Shown: piece by piece, positions 53,901-63,128 of the stretch
Layout: each line of letters opens with the position of its first letter
How positions within the stretch are numbered: position 1 is the stretch's first letter
Assembly: GCA_036872755.1 (NCBI GenBank)
Contig: JAVHNS010000002.1
Coordinates: forward strand, 186,001 to 250,000
From: Orbilia blumenaviensis
Lineage: Eukaryota; Ascomycota; Orbiliomycetes; Orbiliales; Orbiliaceae
DNA length: 64,000 nucleotides
Direction of reading: 5' to 3'
Position numbers and translations under genes: made by a program
The notes under the pieces: model-generated
Told to the model about the DNA's origin: nothing
Seen by the model: only the letters and a program-made list of their open reading frames with translations
Database searches by the model: none

Positions 53901-56453
53901 TGGGCGTCTTTGTGCGGTGACGTCAGGGCCGAAGTTGAACTGTTCGAATTCATTGGGAATCTTTCGGGGTGCTTCCACACTGTGATCTCTATTGGGCCCT
54001 TGGCTACTGTCTGCCCTAGGAAGATCAAGGCTGCTATTCTGGCTCTCGTTCTTCGTAGATGGCTTTGGTAAGAAACTTGACACGCTCTGAAAGCTTTGTG
54101 CGCTTCCTGTTTTCGCCATCTCAACGCCGCCGGATGGCTTAGCAACGCCCCCCTTCATGACCACAGGTTCAAGTCGACTCGCAAGGAAGGAGTCAATTGC
54201 CGGGTTTTTTAGCGCGGCGGCCCCGGCAGCCCTGCCCCAGCTACCAGGGGGCGTAGAGACCGCGGTCTGTGTTTTCGTTGGAGCAGTTGGGATAGACCCA
54301 CTACTAGAGCTTCTATTCCGGACTGGCTTGTTGAATTGAGAATACCCTTCATGCCCGGTTCCTGCAGTTGGACCGGGAGGCTTTTTTTGGCTGACAGATT
54401 TTTCCTTGTCAACAGGGACTGTTTTTGTGCGTCCTCTACCAAATAGACTAGGTCTATGGGGTGGGACTGCGGTTGGGCCGTTCTTGTCATTAGTGCTCTT
54501 TTTATCCTCCTTCTTTAGTTTCCGTGGTGAACTGTCTGATCCCTTTACAGGTTGAGAGCCGACTGGTGCCGATGGGGTAGAGGCAAACCCATGTACGATG
54601 TTAGTCGCCTTTGCAGATGTTGGTGTGGGCGAACGTATAGATTTTGGCTGGCCTGGAACAGATGTCGATGTTAAATTTAATGAGGACGCGGAACCATTCA
54701 CATTTCCGAAGGGCGCCCCAGAACGGTATGGAAGAGAGGAGGAAGTGATGATCTTCATCTTTTGCCCCCTAGTCTTTGAGTCCTTGGTTGCGACGATTCC
54801 ACTCTGAATCACGGGGACATCGGAACCGAACCCTTCCAAGTCGTCTGGAGCCCCATCTCGGGACGGCCGTGAAGGAGGAAGTCTCAACGACGTTGTGGAA
54901 GATGATGGAACGGGTATTGGAATGGGGGAAGTCGATGGGAAATAACCAGCAGAAGTTGCAGAGCTTTCACCCGGAGATCGGATATTCGAAGAATCACGGG
55001 AAGACTGGCGAGAATGGGATTGCCGGCCAACTTGTGAAGATGAGGCGGATGTTGATGTCAGATCTTTGGAAGACTTACGGAAATGAAAACCAGCGAAGCC
55101 AACGGAAAGAGCGGATTTTGAAGGAAGTAAATCTCTCGAAGGTCTTCTCAAATGTTTCGTAGGCGGAATAAGTTTACTTGCATCCGTTGCCTTGGTGTCC
55201 CTCGACTTAGAACCCGACAGAGCCGCAATTCCAGAGGTTGCAGGGATCAATGAATTTCGAGATGAGACCTTTGGTTGCTTTTGGGTTTCGGAAGTATTTT
55301 CTTCGGTATCTTTCCTCTTCACAGCTATCGCCTTTCCTAACTTATCGGTGGCTGCCGCTACACCTGCGTATTTCGATATCAACGGTCTGACTGGGCTCGA
55401 AGTTCGGGCTCTTGCAATAGGTGGGGAAAAGCCCGGAGACTGAAACAAGGAGGGATTTGTAGAAGACGAAGTGGGTGTAGAGTTATGACTGAACATACCA
55501 GGTGATCCACAGTTTTCGGTAGAGGGGCTACTGTTGCAGTTCTCTGCTACAGCAGCTGGGATAGTGAGTGGAGGCGGGATCACCCCTGCTCTTGGGTTGG
55601 TTAACTGCGAATCGATCCCCGACAAAGATAGTCTGGTGGAAGTCGCGGATGATTGGCTTCCACTTCCTGACCTCGTTCTTTGCATGCTGATTGGGCCGGT
55701 GGTGCCTGACAAGCCTGGTGGCGGTGCGATTGTTCTTGGATTTTGGCGAAGCCCCGTAGCTGATATATTCCTTGAGCCGTATGTATAGGATGTTGGTGGC
55801 ACGGGAACTCCGAAAACCAGCCCATGCCCTTTATCCATATGGGATGCTGAAGTCGAAGTCGTAAAGCTCGCAGACGACGCATTTGTGCTAGTGGTGGACC
55901 CAGTACGCATAGCCGTTTTAGAGTCGGTTGCCTGAGAATTTGTCTTTTTTCGGATGACGTTCTGTTGGCGTTTTTCAGTTGCCGCAACGACAGTTGAAGA
56001 AGAGTTTGTTGTTGAAGAAGGCGTCTTAGATGCGGCTTGCGAGTGTACAGTGCCTTCGTTCATAGTTGATTTTGAAGAGCTTGAACCTATGCTTGGTAGA
56101 TGATAGAAAGAAGAGGACTTCGTCGTGGGGGGCGGAGATGGAGTTCTAGGGTCGGATACGGGAGTCGAGGGGGACACAATAGATGACGAAGCCGTGAGTG
56201 TTGGGACGACGGGTAGTAACACCTTGCTTGCGCCATGCCTTCTACCATCATAAACACCATAGAAACTCGGGGATGTATCCCTCGAACGGCCCCGGGGAGC
56301 TGGTGCCGGAATGGAGGGAGCAACGAGGCCTGGAGGAGGAGCGGTTTGCGATTGGGCTTCCATGGCTGCTCTCTTTGCCCTTGCTCTTGCTGCAAAGGAC
56401 TTTGGAATTTGTGATGTGGGGGCCGAAGCCCCCGGAGAATAGATGCTTGACAT
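50943..56453 (-). CDS. giant Ser/Pro-rich protein with degenerate C-terminal methyltransferase fold
   Basis: One unbroken frame of 1836 codons, the largest in the window. Residues 1 to about 1500 are Ser/Thr/Pro-rich and probably disordered, with an acidic block near 1131-1156 (EEYESDECTDEDYSDEE). Residues about 1500-1836 look like a class I SAM-dependent methyltransferase domain. Present are KPGGHLELSVLDIDMVNMG, the strand-4/post-motif pattern, and TVDEIKANL. The usual motif I glycine loop (D-x-G-x-G-x-G) is replaced by LVIDGLENDDW around 1560-1572. The C-terminus (KVGRWWYGKCFENIGE) is well conserved in appearance. Likely a fungal-specific scaffold or inactive enzyme; the function is unknown. 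The first Met follows in-frame stops and begins a basic stretch (ARARAKRAAM), so the start is credible. It is divergent from the SAP gene by about 2.9 kb. Confidence 0.8.
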   Translation of the reverse strand: MSSIYSPGASAPTSQIPKSFAARARAKRAAMEAQSQTAPPPGLVAPSIPAPAPRGRSRDTSPSFYGVYDGRRHGASKVLLPVVPTLTASSSIVSPSTPVSDPRTPSPPPTTKSSSFYHLPSIGSSSSKSTMNEGTVHSQAASKTPSSTTNSSSTVVAATEKRQQNVIRKKTNSQATDSKTAMRTGSTTSTNASSASFTTSTSASHMDKGHGLVFGVPVPPTSYTYGSRNISATGLRQNPRTIAPPPGLSGTTGPISMQRTRSGSGSQSSATSTRLSLSGIDSQLTNPRAGVIPPPLTIPAAVAENCNSSPSTENCGSPGMFSHNSTPTSSSTNPSLFQSPGFSPPIARARTSSPVRPLISKYAGVAAATDKLGKAIAVKRKDTEENTSETQKQPKVSSRNSLIPATSGIAALSGSKSRDTKATDASKLIPPTKHLRRPSRDLLPSKSALSVGFAGFHFRKSSKDLTSTSASSSQVGRQSHSRQSSRDSSNIRSPGESSATSAGYFPSTSPIPIPVPSSSTTSLRLPPSRPSRDGAPDDLEGFGSDVPVIQSGIVATKDSKTRGQKMKIITSSSLPYRSGAPFGNVNGSASSLNLTSTSVPGQPKSIRSPTPTSAKATNIVHGFASTPSAPVGSQPVKGSDSSPRKLKKEDKKSTNDKNGPTAVPPHRPSLFGRGRTKTVPVDKEKSVSQKKPPGPTAGTGHEGYSQFNKPVRNRSSSSGSIPTAPTKTQTAVSTPPGSWGRAAGAAALKNPAIDSFLASRLEPVVMKGGVAKPSGGVEMAKTGSAQSFQSVSSFLPKPSTKNESQNSSLDLPRADSSQGPNRDHSVEAPRKIPNEFEQFNFGPDVTAQRRPSILVDTSSQSRPSTESPISSILSPVNRIGLSKTSKSTTSMKVEEKESKIKPSKWLPQPTVGLTPQPPRRWKTFFKAQSAPDVSKEASRSRTVLPNTSSQSPALKQELKFSDASMGSYVRDVPSPPVRNTPHEIPRLIAPQKRRESILLPEPPVMPRLVAPRTPSPVVNITLTPPRLPVPQKSSKGGPSNVAFTRPPPGLPIPTELKPAISVTSSTPTQTSKLTNASDTLNMSPVSALTASPSSVTGSTSPSKNTTRPSPTNLPIRNVIKEAVEKTPAPAEVSDDENNEEYESDECTDEDYSDEEVDDIPKSTVPVANLSLVPVISPPATPKSVTPEPTTSPSPGRLRLDNFARGRIPKAGGAGGSSIRLPTLAEVLPPPPSRLRTPQQEPQPIKIHPPRRIAHPPVERVQPVSSDEDEDDGGEGSDYINARNISLSRLAPLVTTGLSQFQVYNAVTPQRASNNTDDWSEYDDFIDEMSATTPRTKTPSLGASFPDIKFKPDLRDEIEPTRRLKDSPTLPSAATFGVITKFAPSNKKKLVLDQGKLAQGRPVAARPFFSPTLPTARSSLFGGSLKELNSQRSSSTYSQRSSGNQKTIAFADFIAAYAEVDRKVMSVVDPLEKAKQISQPRKIGVLSPMSSVTDFEDDSSTDSESYRESIISAMPGTEDALEGEMKVRLWALMTSRWLSFGRVLVSPAHEEIKLSPSGPTNKRILVIDGLENDDWSFYCSLNYPNATVYNLTPSPAPYPTSPAGGQPSPTNSTDNLNNHHQIHHTSFASPFPFPSGFFTVVTFRFLPCTSDALWPFIISQCMRVLKPGGHLELSVLDIDMVNMGPRTKRTVDEIKANLRKHQSGNDSDWHKKTPSEKALRLMAKRGFTDITRCRVGLPTVGNIDGSREEQASMQQILKEGNSPDEVDMSSAEGINRVVSKVGRWWYGKCFENIGEDVQAETLRYRKTLWEDKTLLRECEKKKTNFRMLISFARKPTN

Positions 56454-57623
56454 TGTTCGAATTTTGGGATTCGATTTTGATATATTCTCAGGCGGGTAGG
56501 AGTATCCCGAGTTGGATGTGTGTTATCTCGCAACTTGGACCAAACGGGATTTATAAAAATGCATTCCTACGTCTGGTTAGGAATACATTAGAGATATGGA
56601 AATCGACTATCTATCGATATTTAGTTGTTAGTAATGGTCAGGCTTTAAAGATAGTTTGCAGCGTTAATTAATTCCCTGTTAAGCCCCGAGAATTCTAGGA
56701 GAGAATGCTGCCACCATTGAATCGTGATGAAGGGACTAGGGCCAGGGCCAGGGCGAGTTCAGTTGTGACGTCGCAATGGCTTCAATTGGCCTTGAATCTT
56801 CGCTTGTGATTGCAGTACCCCTTCCCATCACCACAGATTCCAATTGGCACTGAGGGCAAGATCCGCGAGACTGAAGGCGTGAAGCCCTTGACAGAGCTCC
56901 GACCAACCCCACGATTTTCGGTGAGGACAGCAGATATTGGTTTTAGGGCAGAAAGGCGGGGAAATGAAGTGGTTTGGGGAGGGGCGCTTAGCAAATCCCA
57001 AAGGTATTCGAATACACCGGGACAAGGCTGGAAACGGGATATGTACCTTTTTCGAATAATTATTCCTGGATTGTATCCGTAATGATTTAGAGTCTTATGG
57101 GCGTATGTTTTTAGAAGAATTGATTTTTCTTGGTTGGAAACACCGTTCAGCGAAGGAAAGGGGATGTCGGAGGGGGGCTTTGAGGATCCGATGAGGTTTA
57201 TTGGGCGGTCGCCAGAGGCAAAAGGGCGGCAAAAAAGGTACTAATCGACTTTGGTGGGAAAGTTATCTTCAAATCAGGTCGTAATGTCGTTGAAAACAAA
57301 TGCTATCGTTATAACTATCGGGAAAAGCGGAAGCCGTGGAACGGTTTATTTCTCAATAGATGTCGCTTGATGAGGGAGAAAGGAGGAGATTAACTGAAAT
57401 GGTCGTCGTCGACGGCGCAAAGCAAAGGGTGTACGGCAATAACAGTAATGGAGACCCGTCGGTACAGTATGATTGTCTTAGTGCCTGCCTGCAAAGTCAC
57501 CAGTCTTAAGCCTTTTTCGTATAAAACTTGACCGACTCGGGTAACTGTGTCGTAGGCAAGCAGGAGTATTGTCTTAGCAAAGGTCCTTGGGCGGGCGTCG
57601 AATTTCGTGAAGGGAGGAAGGGC

Positions 57624-57660
57624 GAAAAAAAATAAAAAATAAAAATAAAAATAAAAACAA
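57624..57660. repeat. A-rich repeat (AAAAAT units)
   Basis: A run built from A5T/A6T units, low complexity; on the minus strand it would be a T-rich tract in the leader of the giant gene. Confidence 0.8.
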
Positions 57661-58324
57661 AGCGAAATCGCGAGTGTCGAGCCGCTCTGGATATGTATCT
57701 ATATTGAAGCCTCGCACCATTCCCTCTTGTATTATTATTACATGGTTTGCGCATCTTCGTATTGTGCAGGCTATAATCAGGGACCCTCGATCTGGCTAGC
57801 CCGTTGACAGCGCATTAATCCAGTCAGTCGCACCGAGGACGCAGAGATTTCTACTTCATGCGGGGGCCAGGAGCTTCGCCTCAGCTGCCATAAACCGAAC
57901 TCTCCCAGCCTAGTGACTTTCCAACCGGCGCGCCTGCCCTGCTTTCGATCCTCGCCCGTGATTGGGGACAAATGCCAACCACGCTTTCACCGATAGGTAA
58001 CTAACGGAGTTCTGCTCCAAAAATAATTGCTCGCCAGATTCCTAGTCCGGAAATTTTGTTGTTAGCTCGATCTTTACGCGTGGCCAGTACATAAGGCGAA
58101 TCGCAGGAACAAGGCTTTTCCAACAGTGCTCCCGACAGCGGGTATCCCGACAACTCGTGAGTTTCCTGAACCTAGAGGGATCTCTTCTCTCAGATACAAG
58201 ACGCCAGAAAGATCAAGTTTGATATCCTCTAAGGCCAAGAAAAGGATCACGGTTTTTGAAACAAAAAACCTTTCAAGCCGATGGAAAGCGTTAGAAAAGT
58301 CTTGAAAACACCGGGCGCACTAGA

Positions 58325-58325
<1 letters not shown>

Positions 58326-58364
<39 letters not shown>
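58326..58364 (+). repeat. A39 homopolymer
   Basis: Thirty-nine consecutive A residues, the longest homopolymer in the window, followed by the short palindrome GGCTCGAGAGCC. Could be a poly(A) tail of a retroposed sequence, but no 5' element body or target-site duplication was recognised. Confidence 0.9.
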
Positions 58365-58368
<4 letters not shown>

Positions 58369-58747
58369 TCGAGAGCCTTCCAATTCCTGGGCACCGTCGA
58401 GGTGCCGATGGCCCCCATTGGTTGTTATCGCATAGACGGTTAAGGTTGTCTTAAACGACTGGCTGTCATTGTATATTTTTTATTTTTATTTTTTCCTTCA
58501 GCGGTTTGGCGAATGAAAGAGGTGGTGCCCCACGAGGGCCAAGCTCTCATCCGTCTTTGCAAGTTAACCCATCACAATGGTACCGAGCCCTTTTGTCTTG
58601 GGCTGTCGAATATCCATCATTTATCATCATCTCTGCATATGTTTTTTGTCCTAAAACCCAACGCGTTCATAACCCATCTGGGATTAATGCTGGTTCCTAA
58701 ACATACATGTAAACGATATCGATGATGCAGTAAGGCCCGCATGTGTC

Positions 58748-59112
58748 CTAAACTTTCATGGAGCAAGACGAAATCAGTTCTGCAAGGTCGCGTTTCATTC
58801 CGTGCCGACGTTTCAACCATGACATTGCCTCTCTGTGCTCTTCTGGCGAACAGACGCGGATGAGCCAGAGCTCGAGGTTGAGCTCATCGCATGAGCGCTC
58901 ACCTGCCCATAGTAGCTGGATACCTGCAGTTAGTTTGAGTATCGCATGATTAAGGCCCACTTTGTGGGAACCCTCGTCTCCGCAAGCACAAGCCCAGCTA
59001 GTCGGGGTAGCCGGTTGACATCATTGAATGTTAATGCGTTCCTTGTCGTACGCCCTGATGAATTAACACTGAACGTGGCTGTTTCGATCACTTTTGTGTG
59101 ATGAGTTGGCAA
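58748..59112 (-). CDS. tentative small gene of unknown function
   Basis: Two overlapping frames have natural composition. One, 59112-58930, contains ALTFNDVNRLPRLAGLVLAE; the other, 58960-58748, contains LNLELWLIRVCSPEEHREAM and WLKRRHGMKRDLAELI and ends at a clear stop. A TAACTGCAG acceptor with a CTAAC branch-like site lies where they meet, suggesting a splice, but no join gives both frames cleanly. It may be a frame-shifted relic or a spliced gene with a misread boundary. No family recognised. Confidence 0.25.
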
Positions 59113-59381
59113 GCCTCAGTTTGTGGCAGTGCTCAGAGGCAGAGCCGATGTGGTCTTCCAACAGGCCAGTCCGTGTTGGTCTCGTTCTGTGTTGGTCTCG
59201 TTGGTACAGGCAAGGTGTTGTGTTGCGACAATGCGATTTCTTGGCATTGTCTGCGACGCGCGCTGGGAAACAACGACAGGCAACCGCTGGCAGCTCAATC
59301 AATTAATCTCGTTCCTCTCGACCACCAACCAATATCGCATATCGCAAATCTCACTGTTGCCAACCCTGCCGACTTCAAGCC

Positions 59382-60212
59382 ATGACGGATTACAACAAAC
59401 TTAAGGTTGCTGACCTGAAAGAGCTCCTTTCCCAACGTGGACTCTCAACGGCTGGCAAGAAAGATGACCTTGTCTCGCGTCTAACGACTGATGACGCCAC
59501 CAAGGCTTCAAACCCATCAAATGGAGGTACATACACAATATCTATAACTTATGTAAAACAATATGGCCAATTAAGAAATCTAACAAGAATATGTATTTCA
59601 GAAACATCATCCGAGCCTGTGAAGGAAACAGCCCCCAGTCCCGCACCGGCTCCTTCATCCACTGAAACCCCAGCTGAGACTAAAGAAGCCAAAGAAGATG
59701 CGAAGGCCGCTGCCCCAGAACCAATCCCGGAATCAACTACTACAGCCCCCGTCGAAGGAGAAAAGAAGAAATTTACCTTTAAGCGCCTCGCAGATGAATT
59801 CGAGACTCCAGCCGCGAAAGCAACGGAGCCAGCCAAACCCGAAGAGCCAAAGGCCCCAGAACCCGTGGAGTCATTTTCCGCTGGCTTGATCTCTACAGAT
59901 ACTGATGCGGAACTCGAAAAGCGCAAAAAGAGAGCAGCTCGATTCGGAGTTCCTATCACCGAATCGATTAAGCTTGTTGAACGTGCTAAACGCTTTGCCG
60001 CGGATGGCGATGATTCGGCCAAAGATACTACAATCAAGGCTTTGGACTCAGCCCTTGGCGAAAACAGAGGCAAGAAGAGGGCTCCTGAAACTCGAATTCA
60101 AAATGAACCACCCAAGAAAAGCAAGGACAGCCCAAAACCCACAACCAAGGGTATTTTGACTGACCCGAGTGAGAAAGCAAAGGCAGAGGCCAGAGCCAAA
60201 CGTTTCGGATAA
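59382..60212 (+). CDS. SAP-domain RNA/chromatin protein (Tho1/SARNP-like)
   Basis: Two exons (59382-59526, 59602-60212) give 251 residues. The SAP domain is at about 5-39 (LKVADLKELLSQRGLSTAGKKDDLVSRL), the helix-turn-helix that binds DNA or RNA. It is followed by a Pro/Glu/Ala-rich linker. The C-terminal half carries Arg/Phe-Gly elements RAARFG, RAKRFA and RAKRFG, as in yeast Tho1 and animal SARNP/CIP29, which work in mRNA export with TREX. The intron 59527-59601 is exactly 75 bases, has no in-frame stop and splits SNG-ETSSEP. An unspliced transcript would therefore encode a 276-residue protein. AATAAA follows the stop by 69 bases. Family identity is good; the role in this fungus is inferred. 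Confidence 0.88.
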   Translation: MTDYNKLKVADLKELLSQRGLSTAGKKDDLVSRLTTDDATKASNPSNGGTYTISITYVKQYGQLRNLTRICISETSSEPVKETAPSPAPAPSSTETPAETKEAKEDAKAAAPEPIPESTTTAPVEGEKKKFTFKRLADEFETPAAKATEPAKPEEPKAPEPVESFSAGLISTDTDAELEKRKKRAARFGVPITESIKLVERAKRFAADGDDSAKDTTIKALDSALGENRGKKRAPETRIQNEPPKKSKDSPKPTTKGILTDPSEKAKAEARAKRFG

Positions 60213-62635
60213 GCTTTGCCCCGGGATATTGGGTTTTGTCTGGTTGTATAAATGCAGGTTTTCCCGTAGTACGCATCATGAATAAACTCTCGAATCAGTA
60301 TTCACGGAACAGCGGCATATAGCATGTGCCTCGATCTGCTCGCTTGCATACCTTGCAGAGGCTCTGTTCGTTCTGGGTCTCGACGTCCTTCATCTTTATC
60401 TGCCTTTTAGTCTGGTAGTTTTCTCAGTAGGGAGTTATGGTTTCATTTCAAGGTGTACTATATTTCTGCTTAGCATATCTAGAATAGGGTGGACCGTATC
60501 TGTGGCCCACGGATACAATACCACTCGTGACTGGCGTTGAATGACCCGAGTATTTTACATGCGGCGTAGCACACTGCACCATGTTTCAACCAAAAAGCGG
60601 GTTTCCCTTATCTACCTAATGCACACCTAGGCAATTATAAAAATAACCTAGGTCACGGTACTCATCACATAATATTAATATCATATGGATGCTTAACTAA
60701 GTAATAGATTTTGAATCTCCGCGGCAAAAACCGAAAAACTCCCATCTGAGTAGATCTTAAGCCGCCAAAGGGCGTACTGGCCTCGCGGGGCCCATAGGAC
60801 CAATATCAATTTTTTATACTCATGGTGTCACATCATCCACCACACAGGTCACACCACAATACCCTGCTTAATTAAGTAACAATGTACTTATATTTTACTA
60901 AGTTATGACTGGACCTTAACGCCCAGACATATTCATTGCTTGCATCAGAAACATATCAGCCACTGCCGCCCAAATGCATAGTAAGTACCGAGGGATGGTG
61001 GTGTTTAATATAATAATGCATATGAATAATTCTCCGTGCATAAAATCTAGAATTTAAAAGAAACTCCCACCCGTTGGTTTATAGACCTATCCACTTTGTA
61101 CATCTTTACCTACTCGGTAAATAGTGCATAGTCATAAGGAAGTAATTATTCTTGAGTGCGGCAACCCTTATTCTTCCTCCGCTTCCAGACTTTCATTCCA
61201 CCTCCGTCCCGCTCCATAATGACCTTAAATTTAGACACTGAGGCAAATGCATCCAGCCATAGCATTGCATTCCTAAAAACCCCCGATTGGGTCCCGAGTG
61301 ACGATGAATAGGTTGACAGCATTTTCAAACAGATGCCAGCGTTGTCAGAATAAGGTTCTCGGAAACAAACTTTTCTTGAGGATGGGCTTCCGCAAAATCC
61401 CATACGGGGAGAGATGGGAAATATGCCAATGAACTGACACACGAGTCCTCAGACTTAAAACGCTTCTTTGCTCTCTGCTGGAGGCCTGAGCCTACATATG
61501 CTTCGGGATCAATTCATCAGGTTCAGCAGTGTAGCCAGCACAGCCATTCCTGCCCTGAACGATTCTAACGAAGAAGCAGTTTGGGTCGAACGGTCGGACA
61601 AGATACGCCACAATATCCTGAGCACATGCTTTCAAGGCAATGGCCTGACACAACTACCTAATCCAGCCTCTAGCTAATGACCGTATTACGAATGCATTGG
61701 ATCCGGGACTGTGGCTCTTAGACAGGTCCCCAACAGGTCCCTTGGTTCTCCACAGAAACTTGATATCTGGGTCTTAAGATCAGGTTTTTCGGAAACAATC
61801 GAGACTTTGGCCACACGGAGAGCAGGTTTGCTGTGAGCTAGGACCCTGGTCTTTCGCGAAGCTCCGGCACTAGAGAGCTTGGCACGTTACTGGAATTGGG
61901 ATGGCCTCATCAAAAAGCAACAGCAAAAAGCTTCCAACATCCGTTAGCCAGGCCTGGTACGACACCTGTTATACAACCACCCAGACAAATGTCTTATTTT
62001 GTCGAAAATTTGAGAAGAAGTCCTCGACTTAACTGGTTAATACAATTGCAGCCCAAGAACAGGAAATGGATTGTTTTTCCGCAGGCTGCATCAGGGCACG
62101 GCAGCCCGCGATCCTGCAGGTTGGAATTGCTGAAAAATTAACAAGATCGAGCCGTCGAAGTGATTATGTCAGTTGCCACTCGTAAGGCGGCCTGCAGACG
62201 GTACTAAACCACGTGGACTGTATTGCTCTATCTCAAGCCAGCGGTATCCGTTTGCATTCTCGGGTCAAGGATTCTTCGATGGTTACCTGTTTCGTCCAGG
62301 AGGCTTTTCGCCTCTTGAATGATCCTGCCACACTTTCGATCTACAGGGCCGTCCTTTCAGCCACCTGGCGCAAGCTCCATCCTCTTGTAGTAGATGCGGT
62401 CACGGTTCTATGATCGGGTCACACCGTCGTCGTGCAGGGCAGGGTTAGCAGTTTGGTAGCAAGTCAAACCCGGCCTAAAAAATGACTTGTTAAGTTTTCC
62501 CTCTGAAGTGCATGGGCTAGCTCAGAAAAAAAGGGTCTGGTTCGACCAAGGATTCCACGCATTCTTTCCAGCTGGTTTGCTGACGGTGGCGGAACCTTCG
62601 ACTACTGGCACGAGAAACGGTATAAAATCTATACT
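60213..62635. other. gene-poor spacer
   Basis: 2.4 kb downstream of the SAP gene with no supported gene. Frames at 61146-61442 (minus), 61468-61677, 61896-62141 and 62213-62413 (plus) have no domain pattern. AT-rich 60600-61140 contains no recognisable element. Confidence 0.45.
60281..60286 (+). terminator. AATAAA poly(A) signal candidate for the SAP gene
   Basis: AATAAA lies 69 bases after the stop codon, at a typical distance for fungal 3' end formation. Motif and position only. Confidence 0.45.
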
Positions 62636-63128
62636 CTAGATTCCAACGTTGATTAACGGACCGAGTTTTTTACCGTACGAACAATTGACCTGACCTGACT
62701 TGGGACCGCCTCTCTCGTCATAGAGCCACGTCGTCGCAATTCCATTTTGCAGTCGGACGACCAAATACTTTGCCTGATTGGTTGGAGCGTTACCTCCAGC
62801 GTCCCTGCCTGCGTGAGCGCCATACTTAAAAAGAAATTTTAGACCTGGTAGCTGGCCTTGCGTTAGGAGACGTAGACGAAAGGAACTCACATAAGGATGT
62901 TTGAGTGTTTCCAAAGACTGTCCTCCCCCATTGACTTTGTCCAATAAAATCTTTTCAGGGAGGCGTCCCCATTTTGAGAGACTTCGAATATCAAAACTTG
63001 AACGACTTTATTTCAAAACAGCCTTCGATATTGAATTTCCTCCCAAGACATCCATCTCTTCATCCGGGGTGAGACTTAACGGCACCGGCTCGATAGTGGC
63101 ACCACAGGTATGGGTAATGTCCTGCAGC
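62636..63128 (-). pseudogene. possible broken gene of unknown function
   Basis: Reading the minus strand, a protein-like frame (including LTPDEEMDVLGGNSISKAVL) runs from about 63128 to a TAA near 63017. It then continues in the same frame (WGRLPEKILLDKVNGGG, SLETLKHPY) to a GTGAGT donor at 62890. A TTTTTAAG acceptor then rejoins it in frame with YGAHAGRDAGG, QAKYLVVRLQNGIATTW and LYDERGGPKSGQVNCSYG, ending at a stop at 62636. The intron has a CTAAC branch-like site. The single TAA breaks an otherwise good model, and its 5' end overlaps the first exon of the RRM gene on the other strand. No family recognised; the call is tentative. Confidence 0.28.

Larger units (their letters stand above)
56454..58747. 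other. leader and promoter region of the giant gene, gene-poor
   Basis: 2.3 kb of mostly unassigned DNA upstream of the giant minus-strand gene. It holds an A/T simple repeat at 57624-57660, the A39 tract and several short frames on both strands without domain similarity. Confidence 0.5.
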
